Origin: Alphaproteobacteria bacterium WMHbin7
Lineage (GTDB): Bacteria > Pseudomonadota > Alphaproteobacteria > Rhodospirillales > WMHbin7
Assembly: GCA_002753155.1 (NCBI GenBank)
Contig: PDZW01000009.1
Location: 41,471 to 105,470 of the forward strand
Length of the DNA stretch: 64,000 nt
Direction: 5' to 3'
The notes under the pieces are model-generated. The model worked only from the letters and a program-made list of their open reading frames with translations, was not told where the DNA came from and made no database searches. How positions within the stretch are numbered: the stretch's first letter is position 1; every line of letters begins with the position of its first letter. Shown here piece after piece: positions 8,425 through 17,051 of this stretch. The position numbers and the translations under genes are program-made.

Positions 8425-9762
8425 TCAGGAGTTTGTTATCGTTCGATGAAGCTGTGCCGTCATTTCCAGGTGCGGCGCCCATAAGAATTGGTCTATCGGA
8501 ACCACCGAGTCAAGATGCCAACGATTTTCCAGCAGGATTGAAAGATCGCGGGCCAAGGTTGCGGGATTGCAAGAGACCAGGACGACCCTCTGAATATTTT
8601 GCGTTATTGCCAACTCGATCATTTGTTCCCTAGCACCCGTGCGGGGCGGATCGATTACAACGCCAGAGAATTTATCGAGTTCTCTGGTGGCCAGGGGCCT
8701 TGAAGCCAAGTCGCGACATTCCACGCAGAGGCGCGAGAGCGAAAATTTTTCGCCCAAGCGCTTCAGAGTCGCTGCCGCTTGGGCATTGCCCTCGACGGCA
8801 TGGACCCGATGAGTCGCAGCCAGGGGCAGGGTGAAGCTGCCAATGCCGCTATACAAATCGAGCAGGGGGCCTTCGATTCCGGCAAGCCCCGAAGCGACCT
8901 GGGCGGTAATGGCGGCCTCGCCCTCCTTGCTGGGCTGAAGGAAGGCACCGGGGGGGGGAAGGACAGGGAAGCCCCCCAGGACGACCTGGGGAGGATGCGC
9001 CTCGGCCACCGTCTCGGCGTCTGTCTCGCCTTGAGACTGCCAGGAAAAGCGGGCGAAACCCGGCTGATGGACCAGTTGGGCCAGACATTCGCGCTTGAAG
9101 AGGTCAAGGGGCGCGTCCGTCATGATCAGCACATCCAGCCCGGATTCGGTCGACAAGACCGCCAGATCGCCGTGAACGGGGTCGGGAAACAAGGTGGCGA
9201 GGCTTTGGCGCAGCAGGGGCAGGGCTGCGACCAGGGCGGGGACCAGCAGGGGGCATTCCTGAAGATCGACGATCTGATGAGTCGCCCGGGCATGAAAGCC
9301 CAGAAGCATCCCCTCGCGGGTTTTCTTGAAGGCGAAGCTGGCGCGCCGCCTTGTGCCCTGGGGCACGCGCATCAGGGGGGCGATCAGGCTTTCGGCAACG
9401 CCTACGCGGCCCAGGGCCTGGACGGCGATGCCGCGCTTCCAGGCGACGTAGCGCGAGTCCATCACATGCTGAACCGAGCAGCCACCGCAGATGCCGAAAT
9501 GTTTGCAGGCGGGCTTGGCGCGGTCGGGGGCTTGAACCAGCCATTCGATGACGCTGGCGGTGAATCCGTCGCCGCGCTTGCCTTCGATGCGAGCCAGCAC
9601 CTTCTCACCGGGAAGGGTTAGGGGGATGAAAACCGGTGTGCCGTTGAAGCTGCCGATGCCATCGCCCCTGGCGCCCAGCCGCTCGATTTCGATCTCGGCT
9701 GTGCGCGCCTCGAACGGGCGGTTGACCGGGCGGGCAACGACATAGCGGGGACGGCGCGCCAA
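8425..9762 (-). CDS. RlmD/RumA-like RNA (uracil-5)-methyltransferase
   Basis: A SAM-dependent enzyme of the TrmA/RlmD superfamily that methylates C5 of a uridine, usually in 23S rRNA. It has an N-terminal TRAM RNA-binding domain (residues about 18-80), an Fe-S Cys cluster CKHFGICGGC (about 95-105), the SAM motif LLDLYSGIGSF, DPPRTG and the catalytic SCNPATLARD. The start is TTG at 9762, four bases after the preceding lipoprotein gene stops; no ATG exists nearby. It therefore sits at the end of the Mla-type operon, perhaps only by transcriptional read-through. 445 residues is normal. Confidence 0.9.
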   Translation of the reverse strand: MARRPRYVVARPVNRPFEARTAEIEIERLGARGDGIGSFNGTPVFIPLTLPGEKVLARIEGKRGDGFTASVIEWLVQAPDRAKPACKHFGICGGCSVQHVMDSRYVAWKRGIAVQALGRVGVAESLIAPLMRVPQGTRRRASFAFKKTREGMLLGFHARATHQIVDLQECPLLVPALVAALPLLRQSLATLFPDPVHGDLAVLSTESGLDVLIMTDAPLDLFKRECLAQLVHQPGFARFSWQSQGETDAETVAEAHPPQVVLGGFPVLPPPGAFLQPSKEGEAAITAQVASGLAGIEGPLLDLYSGIGSFTLPLAATHRVHAVEGNAQAAATLKRLGEKFSLSRLCVECRDLASRPLATRELDKFSGVVIDPPRTGAREQMIELAITQNIQRVVLVSCNPATLARDLSILLENRWHLDSVVPIDQFLWAPHLEMTAQLHRTITNS

Positions 9763-9766
9763 GGGA

Positions 9767-10360
9767 TTAGGGGGCCTTCAGATCAGCCGCGATGCGCAGA
9801 CTTATCCGGTTGAAGGCCTTTTGCAGGGCGTCCACGGCTTGGGCCGGGCTTTCGCCCTGGGCCTCTTCCTCCTCGCGGTAGCTGGCGTGGTGAACAAGCC
9901 CGTAATCCTTGGCGCTGAGCAGTGTTGCCTCGATCTCGATCAGCACCTTGGGCCGGCTGCCTCCCAGCACCTGCTCGAAATGCTTCAAGCGGCCCTTCAG
10001 AATCCAATCGCCCTCGACGCGCAAGTCGCCGGTGACGACTTTGCTGGCGGCCTTGGAGGTGCCAAGCGCTTCGGCCAGATGCTGGGCCAGCATGCGCCCC
10101 GGCGCCTCGATCCAGTAATGATAGCGATAGGTCTCCAGATTCTTTTCCTGGCCCTGGCGGGTGTGAACCATCGGGCGCTCGCCGGTGACACCATCGGCTC
10201 CAAGCCGCTCGACGATCAGAAGGCCGGTAAGGGGCTTGGCGGCGGGGGCGAGAACGGGGGCTGACAGTCGATAGAAATGCTCAGCAGGCGGGGGTGCTCC
10301 GCCGCAGGAAACCAGAACTACCGCCAGCAGGATCAGGGCGAGGGGCCGAAGAACTATCAT
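9767..10360 (-). CDS. ABC-type transport auxiliary lipoprotein (PqiC-like)
   Basis: 197 residues. A lipoprotein signal peptide ends at the lipobox LVSC (Cys about residue 19), so the mature protein is lipid-anchored, most likely in the outer membrane facing the periplasm. The FYRLSAP segment after the anchor and the later QHLAEAL/GDLRVEGDW pattern are typical of the auxiliary lipoprotein family that partners MCE transport systems. The ATG overlaps the stop of the MlaD-like gene by four bases. It likely completes the lipid path from the MCE protein to the outer membrane. Confidence 0.85.
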   Translation of the reverse strand: MIVLRPLALILLAVVLVSCGGAPPPAEHFYRLSAPVLAPAAKPLTGLLIVERLGADGVTGERPMVHTRQGQEKNLETYRYHYWIEAPGRMLAQHLAEALGTSKAASKVVTGDLRVEGDWILKGRLKHFEQVLGGSRPKVLIEIEATLLSAKDYGLVHHASYREEEEAQGESPAQAVDALQKAFNRISLRIAADLKAP

Positions 10361-11310
10361 CGTGGGGCCTCGTCGGGTGCCGCTGAACCGCCCAGAATCA
10401 GGCCGGGATTGTCGCGGATGCGCCGCGAGAATTCCGCCATGTTGCGGCTGGTGCTTTCCATGTTGGTGGTAATCGAATCGATGCTGGACGAGACGACCTT
10501 CAAAGTGTGGTTGAGGTCGTTCAAGCCCTTGGCGACGTCGGGGCGCGCCTGAACGGCAGTGGCGTTCAATTCGCTCATCAACTGATCGACCTGGGCCTTG
10601 GTGGATTTCAATTCGCCCATCAGGCGCACGACATTGTCGAGCTCGCCGATATTCTTGTCGGATAGCACCTGCTCGCCCGCCTTGTTCAGGCGTCCGGTCA
10701 GCGATTCCGTGTGATTGATGATGGCCGGACCCTTTTTGGCCAGATCAGAGGACAGGCTTTGCATGTTGGACAAAAGCTCGGGCGCGGTTTTCTCCAGGGT
10801 CGAGCCCAGCGTATCGACATAATGCAGCAGGCTGGCCAACAGGGGCTTGATGCCGGTCTCGGCCAGATCGCCCATGTCGCCCGCCAAGGACGCCATGGCG
10901 GCCATGACGTTCGAGCCGCCCGTGCCCGGCAGCAGGGCGCCCGGCTTGGCCATGGCCTCGCCCTTGCCAGCCTTAAGATCGATCGAGACGGCGGCCAAAA
11001 GGCCCGACGAGGCCACGGTGGCGACAGTGCCTTCGGGGATCTCCCAGCCTTCACGCACCGCCAGTGCTACCTTGAAGCGGGGTTGCTCCTTCTGGCCGAA
11101 GGGTTTTACCCACTCGACCTGGCCTACCGGATAGCCCTCGAAGGAAACGATGGTGCCGTATTTGATGCCGGCCACATTGTCGTAGGCGGTGTAGTAGGTG
11201 TCGGTGGCACCGGTGCGTCCGGTCAGCAGGGCCAGGGCCAGAACCAGGCCCGCCACGCCCACCAGCACGAAGGCGCCCACTGCCACATAGTTCGTATCGA
11301 GAGTGCGCAT
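10357..11310 (-). CDS. MlaD-family MCE protein
   Basis: A periplasmic, inner-membrane-anchored subunit of a phospholipid ABC transporter. One N-terminal membrane helix (about residues 11-31) is followed by a single MCE domain (about 37-117, with YTAYDNVAGIKYGTIVSFEG and GYPVGQVEWV). A long helical tail of roughly 170 residues probably forms the tunnel or needle. At 317 residues it is longer than E. coli MlaD, as is common in alphaproteobacterial systems. It lies between the ATPase and auxiliary lipoprotein genes and overlaps the latter by four bases. Confidence 0.9.
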   Translation of the reverse strand: MRTLDTNYVAVGAFVLVGVAGLVLALALLTGRTGATDTYYTAYDNVAGIKYGTIVSFEGYPVGQVEWVKPFGQKEQPRFKVALAVREGWEIPEGTVATVASSGLLAAVSIDLKAGKGEAMAKPGALLPGTGGSNVMAAMASLAGDMGDLAETGIKPLLASLLHYVDTLGSTLEKTAPELLSNMQSLSSDLAKKGPAIINHTESLTGRLNKAGEQVLSDKNIGELDNVVRLMGELKSTKAQVDQLMSELNATAVQARPDVAKGLNDLNHTLKVVSSSIDSITTNMESTSRNMAEFSRRIRDNPGLILGGSAAPDEAPR

Positions 11311-11330
11311 GGTTTCTTGAAGTCCCCTCT

Positions 11331-12152
11331 TCAGATTCCGATGGTCAGGCGGCGCATATAGTCGTCGGGGTCGAGTGTCGCCTCCTCGAGCCTCCGGTTC
11401 AACAGATTCTGAATGCGTTCATTGGAACTGTTGCGAACGGCTTCGACGGTATCGACCATCAGAATGTCGCCCCGGTCGAGCACGCAGATGCGATCCGCGA
11501 TGCGAAAGGCGCTCTCCAATTCGTGGGTGACGACCACGATGCTCATGCCCATGGCGTCGCGCAAGGATATGATCAACTCGTCGATGGCCGCCGACACCAC
11601 GGGGTCAAGACCGGCCGAGGGCTCGTCGCAGAAGAGCAGCCGGGGGTCCATGACGATGGCCCGGGCCAGAGCGGCCCGTTTGATCATGCCGCCCGACAGT
11701 TCCGAGGGCTTCAAATTCTCGAAGCCCGACAGCTTCACCACTTCCATCTTGAGCCGGGCCATGATCGACATTGTGCTCTCGTCAAGCTCGGTATGCTCCT
11801 TCAAGGGCAGCATGATATTGTCGCCCACCGTCATCGAGCTGAACAGGGCGCCGCCCTGGAAGGCAACCCCCATGCGGGTGCGCAGCCGGGTCTTCTCGAC
11901 CTCGGAGATGGCGTTGATGTCCTGGCCCAGAATGCGCACCGTGCCCGACGAGGGCTTCAAAAGGCCCAGCAGATGGTTGAGCAGCGTACTCTTGCCAGAG
12001 CCCGAGCCGCCCATGATGACCATGATCTCGTTTTCCAGAATGTCGAGCGAGATGCCCTTCAGGATCATGCGGTCGCCGTAATGGGTGACCAGATCCTTGA
12101 TCTCGACCACCTTGGTGCGATTTTCCGGGGGGGGCAGGGCGTTCATCGTCAT
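11331..12152 (-). CDS. mlaF: MlaF-like ABC transporter ATPase
   Basis: The cytoplasmic nucleotide-binding subunit of the Mla-type lipid transporter. Walker A GGSGSGKST, the Q-loop region AFQGGALFSSMTV, the signature LSGGMIKR, Walker B LLFCDEPSAGLDP and the switch His in VVVTHELES are all present. The open frame runs further upstream to 12371, but that part is out of frame over mlaE; the ATG at 12152 overlaps the mlaE stop (ATGA) and is the natural start, with a second ATG six bases on. 273 residues is normal. Confidence 0.92.
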   Translation of the reverse strand: MTMNALPPPENRTKVVEIKDLVTHYGDRMILKGISLDILENEIMVIMGGSGSGKSTLLNHLLGLLKPSSGTVRILGQDINAISEVEKTRLRTRMGVAFQGGALFSSMTVGDNIMLPLKEHTELDESTMSIMARLKMEVVKLSGFENLKPSELSGGMIKRAALARAIVMDPRLLFCDEPSAGLDPVVSAAIDELIISLRDAMGMSIVVVTHELESAFRIADRICVLDRGDILMVDTVEAVRNSSNERIQNLLNRRLEEATLDPDDYMRRLTIGI

Positions 12153-12949
12153 CTTGTCAGGATGAAGGCGAACAGCATGTCGGTGACGACGATGGCGCTG
12201 ATGGCATGGACCACCGAGCGCGTGGTGGCCTTGCCCACACCCTCGGCGCCGCCTTCGACCAGGGAGCCGTTGACCACGCCGACCAAGGTGATCAGCACGG
12301 CGAAGATGGCGCTTTTTCCCAGCCCGTGACCGAGATCGTCGGTGGACAGGGCTTCGATCACGCGGTCCCAATAGGCGGGCATATCCATGCCCAACTGGAC
12401 TCCGATGTAAAGGCCCGCGCCGGTAAGCGCTACGAAATCGGCCAGCAGGGTCAGAAGGGGGAGCATGATCAGCATGGCGAACAGGGCGGGGGCCACCAGA
12501 AAGCGCACGGGATCGATGCCCATGACGTGCAGGGCGTCGATTTCCTGATTGATGCGCATGGTGCCCAGGCGCGCCGCCAGGGCCGAGCCCGAACGCCCCG
12601 CCACCACGATGCCGGTGATCAGGGGGGCGAATTCGCGCACCACCGAGAGGGCAACGCCGAAAGTGACGCGGCTTTCGGCGCCGAAGGTCTTTAGCGTGTG
12701 AATGCCCTGAATGGCCAGCATGGCGCCCACGGTCGAGGACAGCACGGCCACGATGGGAATGGCGCGCACGCCGAATTCCATGGCCTCGGCCATGACGGCC
12801 CTAAGGCGCACCGGCTGGCGGCGGCGCTTGCCCATGATCAGCCAGAACAGGCTTTCGCCGAACAGATAGGCCCCATAGCCGATCTCGGCCACGCCCATCA
12901 CGGTGGCCCGCCCGGTCTTCTCGGCGATTCTGACAAGGCGCTTGGGCAC
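12149..12949 (-). CDS. mlaE: MlaE-family ABC transporter permease
   Basis: The inner-membrane subunit of the MlaFED-type complex that moves phospholipid between membranes. 266 residues with an N-terminal amphipathic region and about five membrane segments; the family stretch SVVREFAPLITGIVVAGRSG and the coupling region GTMRINQEIDALHVMGIDP are clear. It overlaps mlaF by four bases and starts six bases after the STAS gene ends, so it is part of one tight operon from 14981 down. The position of the STAS gene mirrors that of MlaB in known Mla systems. Confidence 0.93.
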   Translation of the reverse strand: MPKRLVRIAEKTGRATVMGVAEIGYGAYLFGESLFWLIMGKRRRQPVRLRAVMAEAMEFGVRAIPIVAVLSSTVGAMLAIQGIHTLKTFGAESRVTFGVALSVVREFAPLITGIVVAGRSGSALAARLGTMRINQEIDALHVMGIDPVRFLVAPALFAMLIMLPLLTLLADFVALTGAGLYIGVQLGMDMPAYWDRVIEALSTDDLGHGLGKSAIFAVLITLVGVVNGSLVEGGAEGVGKATTRSVVHAISAIVVTDMLFAFILTR

Positions 12950-12954
12950 GCTGC

Positions 12955-13281
12955 TCAGTCTCCGATGGCGGCGTCTAGGGTGGCGTGAATGGTAAAGACG
13001 CGGTCGAGTCTCGCCAGTTGCAGCACGCGAAGGGCGGCCGGGCTTAAACCCGCCAAGGCGAAGGAGAACCCTTTCTTGCGCGCGGCCTGATAGGCCTCGA
13101 CCAGACTGGCGACGCCCGAGCTGTCGATATAGCTCACGCGCGCCATGTCCACCACCACGGGCTTTCCGCCCGAGACGGCTTCGAGCAGCGTCTTGCGCAA
13201 GGTGGGCGTATGCTGGAGATCGGCCTCTCCGTCCAGGGTCATGACGAGAAACCCGCGGTCCTCGCGAAGCGAAATGTTCAT
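12955..13281 (-). CDS. STAS-domain protein (MlaB-like / anti-sigma factor antagonist)
   Basis: A 108-residue single STAS domain. The loop DSSGVASL holds the conserved Ser that is phosphorylated in anti-anti-sigma factors. In Mla systems a STAS protein (MlaB) binds the ATPase and is needed for transport; this gene is directly before mlaE and could play that role. Its other neighbour, overlapping by four bases, encodes a SpoIIE phosphatase with a HATPase domain, the usual partner of a phosphorylatable STAS protein. Both readings fit the sequence; a combined function is proposed in the findings. Confidence 0.85.
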   Translation of the reverse strand: MNISLREDRGFLVMTLDGEADLQHTPTLRKTLLEAVSGGKPVVVDMARVSYIDSSGVASLVEAYQAARKKGFSFALAGLSPAALRVLQLARLDRVFTIHATLDAAIGD

Positions 13282-14981
13282 GGCGTTGCGTTCCTTGATG
13301 GGTCGATGCGAAGAGACAGTTTCAGGCGGTTACCGGCCCCTGGCGGGGGCTCTTCGAATTGATGTCCGTCCAGGACGGATTGAATGAAATGGGTGCCAAG
13401 GCCACCCGGACGCAGATCGTCAAGTTCCCTTGGCCGGATGCGCGACTGATCGACAGGGGGTGCATAGTCGGTGAGGCGCACCACCAGATGTCCGTCTTCT
13501 TTGGAGATTTCGACATTCACCGGCTTGTCGGTGGGGCCGCCATAGGCGTGACGGATGACGTTCTGCATGGCTTCATCGACTGCCAGCACCAGATCGGCAC
13601 TTCTGTTCTCGGGCAGAGCGCAGAGCGTTGCCGCCTCGGTGACGACTCGGCGCACCATTTTAAGGCGGTCGGGCCTGGCTGGCACGTCGATGCGCGCCAG
13701 ATGCAAAACAGGCTCGATGTCCTTCTCGGCGGACAAGGATTTCACGCCCTCAACGGCCAACAGCGTCAGATCGTCATGGACGGCGCGACCCGGCGCCATG
13801 GCGCCATCGGCCAGGGCCTCCAGCCGTTCGGCCAGGGGCTTGTTCTTTCCAGTTTCGATCAGGGCGGTAACGCCCTCGGCTCCCAACATGGCGCCATCCT
13901 CTGCGGTGCTTTCGGTCAGGCCGTCAGTGAAGACGTACAAGGCCCCGCCGTCAAGCGTCACGTCCTCGGTTTCGAACAAGGCTTCTTGCAAGATGCCGAC
14001 CGGCATCGAGGGGGCGGGCAGGGACAAGGTGGGCTGGTTAGGGCGGATCAGCAGCGGCGGCTCGTGGCCAGCATTGGCAAAGGCGACCCGCTGGCCCGAG
14101 GGATCGAGAAAGCCCACGACCAATGTCACAAACTTGCCCTGACTGGCGGTTTCGCACAGTTCTGCATTGATTCTTGCCATCAGAAGGGCGGGATCGCGTT
14201 CGTCCTTGGCCAGGGCGCGAAACAGGCTGGCCGTCTTGGCCATCAAAAGGGCGGCGTCCATGCCCTTGCCCGAAACATCGCCCAGGCAGAATCCGATGCG
14301 CCCATCTTGAAGCGGCAGAATATCGTAGAAATCGCCCGCCACTTCGCGAAAGGGGCGACCCAGACCCGCTACGGGAAAGGGCGGCGGGCGGTTGGGGGGC
14401 AGCAAGCCCTGTTGAATCTGGGCAGCCAGCTCCATTTCGCGCTTCAGCCGTTCCTGCTCGACCAGGGCCTGGGCCATGCGGGCATTGAGCAGGGCCAGGG
14501 CGGCGGCGGCGGCCAGGGCCTCCAGCACGCGGGCTTCCGAGGCTTCGAACAAGCCGGTGCCGGATTTCTTGTTGATCAGTTCGATGGCGCCCAGGGCCTC
14601 GTCGCGCACCACCATGGGCGCGCACAGGATGGACCTTGTGATGAACCCCGTCTTGTTATCCACGCCGCCGTGGAAATCGGGATCGTTCCTGGCGTCGAGA
14701 ACGCTTTGCGTCATGCGCCCGGTGACCGTGCGGCCCACGATGCCGCTGGCAGCCGGAATGCGCAGGCCCGTGATATCGACCGGCCCGGCGCAGGCATGGC
14801 AGACCATGTCGCTCTTTTCGACCAGAAACAGCGAGGCGGCCTCGGCATCCAGTGCGTCGGCGATTCGCTCTAGCCCGTGCCTAAGGCTGGTGTCCAGATC
14901 GAGCGACGTGGCGAAGCTCAAGCTCATCGCGGCGATGAGATCAAGGTGTTCGGCCAGGCCGTGCGGATGGGCATCCTTCAT
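13278..14981 (-). CDS. GAF - PP2C (SpoIIE) phosphatase - HATPase regulator
   Basis: The preferred start MKDAHPHG at 14981 gives 567 residues; longer frames would run into the divergent gene's promoter region. Order: a GAF sensor (about residues 15-180, ASGIVGRTV, LINKKSG), a short coiled coil (LKREMELAAQIQQGLLPPN), a SpoIIE-type PP2C phosphatase (about 210-410, FREVAGDFYDI, GDVSGKGMDAALLMA, ANAGHEPPLL, FTDGLTE, HDDLTLL), and an RsbW-like HATPase (about 430-567, DEAMQNVIRHAYGG, PGGLGTHFI). It thus combines opposing kinase-like and phosphatase modules for a STAS partner, whose gene overlaps its 3' end by four bases. It is soluble, with no membrane segment. Confidence 0.88.
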   Translation of the reverse strand: MKDAHPHGLAEHLDLIAAMSLSFATSLDLDTSLRHGLERIADALDAEAASLFLVEKSDMVCHACAGPVDITGLRIPAASGIVGRTVTGRMTQSVLDARNDPDFHGGVDNKTGFITRSILCAPMVVRDEALGAIELINKKSGTGLFEASEARVLEALAAAAALALLNARMAQALVEQERLKREMELAAQIQQGLLPPNRPPPFPVAGLGRPFREVAGDFYDILPLQDGRIGFCLGDVSGKGMDAALLMAKTASLFRALAKDERDPALLMARINAELCETASQGKFVTLVVGFLDPSGQRVAFANAGHEPPLLIRPNQPTLSLPAPSMPVGILQEALFETEDVTLDGGALYVFTDGLTESTAEDGAMLGAEGVTALIETGKNKPLAERLEALADGAMAPGRAVHDDLTLLAVEGVKSLSAEKDIEPVLHLARIDVPARPDRLKMVRRVVTEAATLCALPENRSADLVLAVDEAMQNVIRHAYGGPTDKPVNVEISKEDGHLVVRLTDYAPPVDQSRIRPRELDDLRPGGLGTHFIQSVLDGHQFEEPPPGAGNRLKLSLRIDPSRNATP

Positions 14982-15145
14982 GCCCGCACTATGCAACGTG
15001 CTGAAACAATTGGAAAGGCCGGGAAAAGCTTGGCCCAAAAAGCGTGAAAGTTTTATTGCAACCCCTTGAGGAGATTGACTTTCATAAGGCGAGAGGCGCA
15101 TCCCTTCCAGGCTTTGACGGATGATTCGGATTCCCGGGGGACCAG

Positions 15146-17023
15146 ATGTCGCTCCTTTACATGGACCCAGTGTTACCGGCGGCAAGGCCGCGCCCCTTGC
15201 CTGCGCGCCCCTCACGCGGCACGGTTCCGCTTCCGCTGGGGGTGGCACCTCGTCTGGGCAAGTCGTGGACCGATATCCTGGACAAGCTGGATTTCGCCTT
15301 TCAGCCCATCGTCAACATTCATACCGGCTATTGCTGCGGCTACGAAGCCCTGCTGCGCCATACCGACGAGGTCGGATTCGCCAGCATCGGCGATTTTTTC
15401 GACTGTTGCCATGCCCAGGGCGTTCTGCCCGGCGTCGAAGGCGTTTTGCTCGCGAAGGCGGCCTTGAAATTTGCGCCCCTTCCAGGTGCCTCCAAACTGC
15501 GCCTGTTCCTCAATGTCGATAACCGTACCCTGGGCGTTCAGGCGACCCTTGAGCCTTTGAAAGCCGTTCTCAAAGAGATGGAACTGACCCAGACCTGCAT
15601 CGCCTTCGAGGTTTCGGAGCGCCATCCCTTTCCATCCGCCAGCGATCCGGCCCAGATCATCCGCGATCTGAAGCGCGATGCCTTCAAGATCGCCATCGAC
15701 GATTTCGGCATCGGGTTCTCAGGCCTGCAACTGCTGTATATGGCCGAGCCGGAATATTTGAAGATCGACCGCTTCTTCATCACCAACATCGCTACCGACG
15801 CCAAGAAGAAACTGTTTCTCACCCATATGGTCAATGTGGCGCATGTAATGGGCGTCGAGGTGATCGCCGAAGGCGTCGAGACCGAGCAGGAATTCTTCAG
15901 TTGCAAGGATATCGGCTGCGATCTGGTGCAGGGCTTCATGATCCAGCGCCCGACTTGTTCGGTTGAGGAGTTGCGCACGCATTATCCCTCGGTCGAGGAC
16001 TTAAGCAGGCGCGAGCGGCGCCATCGGGGCTCGGATCAGAAAATCATCTTTGAACAGATCGAACGCCTGGTCCCGCTGACCGCCGATAGCGACATGCGCA
16101 CCGTGTTCACGCGCTTTCGCGATTCGAAGAACCACAATTTTCTGCCCGTGGTCGATAATGCGGGCGAGCCGATGGGCCTGATCCGCGAGCGCGATCTGAA
16201 GGAATTCACCTATTCCACCTATGGCAAGGAAATCATCTGCAACAAGAATTTCGGCTACAAGATCACGCATTTCATCGCCCGCTGTCCGATCGCCGACGTG
16301 CATACGCCGGCCGAAAAAATCCTTGAGATTTTCTCGGCCAATGCCAGTTCCGAAGGCGTGATCATCGTCGAGAATATGAAATACGTGGGATTTCTGGGGG
16401 CGCATGCGCTGTTGAAGGTGATCAATGAAAAGAATCTGGCCTTTGCGCGCGACCAGAATCCGCTGACCAAGCTGCCCGGCAACGGCATCATTCACGGCTT
16501 GGTCACCGAGGCCCTGGCCGATCGCGACAATGCTTATGCCTTCGTCTATTTCGATTTCGACAATTTCAAGCCTTTCAACGACAAATACGGCTTTCGCCAG
16601 GGGGATCGGGCCATTCTGCTGTTCGCCGAAATCCTGACACGCGAATTGATCAGCCACGGGGCCAGCCTTGGCCATGTGGGAGGCGACGATTTCTTTGCCT
16701 GCTTCAAGGGAATGGACGGAGCCGAGGTGGCGGTTCTGACCCATGCCGTGAGCCTGCAATTCCGCTACGAGGTCGAAAGCTTCTACGAGGCCCAGGATCG
16801 CAAACTGGGCTATATCGAGGCTCAGGACCGCGAGGGCAGGGAGCGTCGCTTCCCCCTTCTCACCGTTTCCGCGGCAATTCTGGAATTGCCTTCGGCCCAT
16901 GGCCCTTCGACGGTCGAGGAGATCGGCTGGCTGATCGCCGAATTGAAGCACCAGGCCAAGGCCTCGCCCGACAAGCTGTGTCAGGCTTCGCTGATCACGG
17001 TCCGCTCAAGCGCTCTGGCCTAA
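15146..17023 (+). CDS. EAL - CBS pair - GGDEF c-di-GMP protein
   Basis: 625 residues, cytoplasmic. The EAL domain comes first (about 45-280): YEALLRH, FLNVDN, FEVSER, DDFGIG, KIDRFF and EGVET are present, so phosphodiesterase activity is plausible. A CBS-domain pair (about 300-430) follows and may bind nucleotide. The C-terminal GGDEF domain (about 440-610) has VYFDFDNFKPFNDKYGF and the signature GGDDF, a permitted variant. EAL before GGDEF with an intervening CBS pair is a known but less common order. It is divergent from the SpoIIE operon across about 165 bases; GGGGGA precedes the ATG. Confidence 0.9.
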   Translation: MSLLYMDPVLPAARPRPLPARPSRGTVPLPLGVAPRLGKSWTDILDKLDFAFQPIVNIHTGYCCGYEALLRHTDEVGFASIGDFFDCCHAQGVLPGVEGVLLAKAALKFAPLPGASKLRLFLNVDNRTLGVQATLEPLKAVLKEMELTQTCIAFEVSERHPFPSASDPAQIIRDLKRDAFKIAIDDFGIGFSGLQLLYMAEPEYLKIDRFFITNIATDAKKKLFLTHMVNVAHVMGVEVIAEGVETEQEFFSCKDIGCDLVQGFMIQRPTCSVEELRTHYPSVEDLSRRERRHRGSDQKIIFEQIERLVPLTADSDMRTVFTRFRDSKNHNFLPVVDNAGEPMGLIRERDLKEFTYSTYGKEIICNKNFGYKITHFIARCPIADVHTPAEKILEIFSANASSEGVIIVENMKYVGFLGAHALLKVINEKNLAFARDQNPLTKLPGNGIIHGLVTEALADRDNAYAFVYFDFDNFKPFNDKYGFRQGDRAILLFAEILTRELISHGASLGHVGGDDFFACFKGMDGAEVAVLTHAVSLQFRYEVESFYEAQDRKLGYIEAQDREGRERRFPLLTVSAAILELPSAHGPSTVEEIGWLIAELKHQAKASPDKLCQASLITVRSSALA

Positions 17024-17051
17024 TTCCTTCCAGGTTGCTACCCTGCCTGGG

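Noticed and set aside
12153..12371. N-terminal extension of MlaF
   Set aside because: Arg/Gly-rich out-of-frame translation of mlaE; ATG at 12152 overlaps the mlaE stop as in the rest of the operon.
13359..14873. A 504-residue open frame on the plus strand, antisense to the SpoIIE gene
   Set aside because: His/Gln/Gly-rich shadow sequence without domains; the opposite strand has clear GAF, PP2C and HATPase motifs. GC-rich codon bias keeps the antisense frame open.
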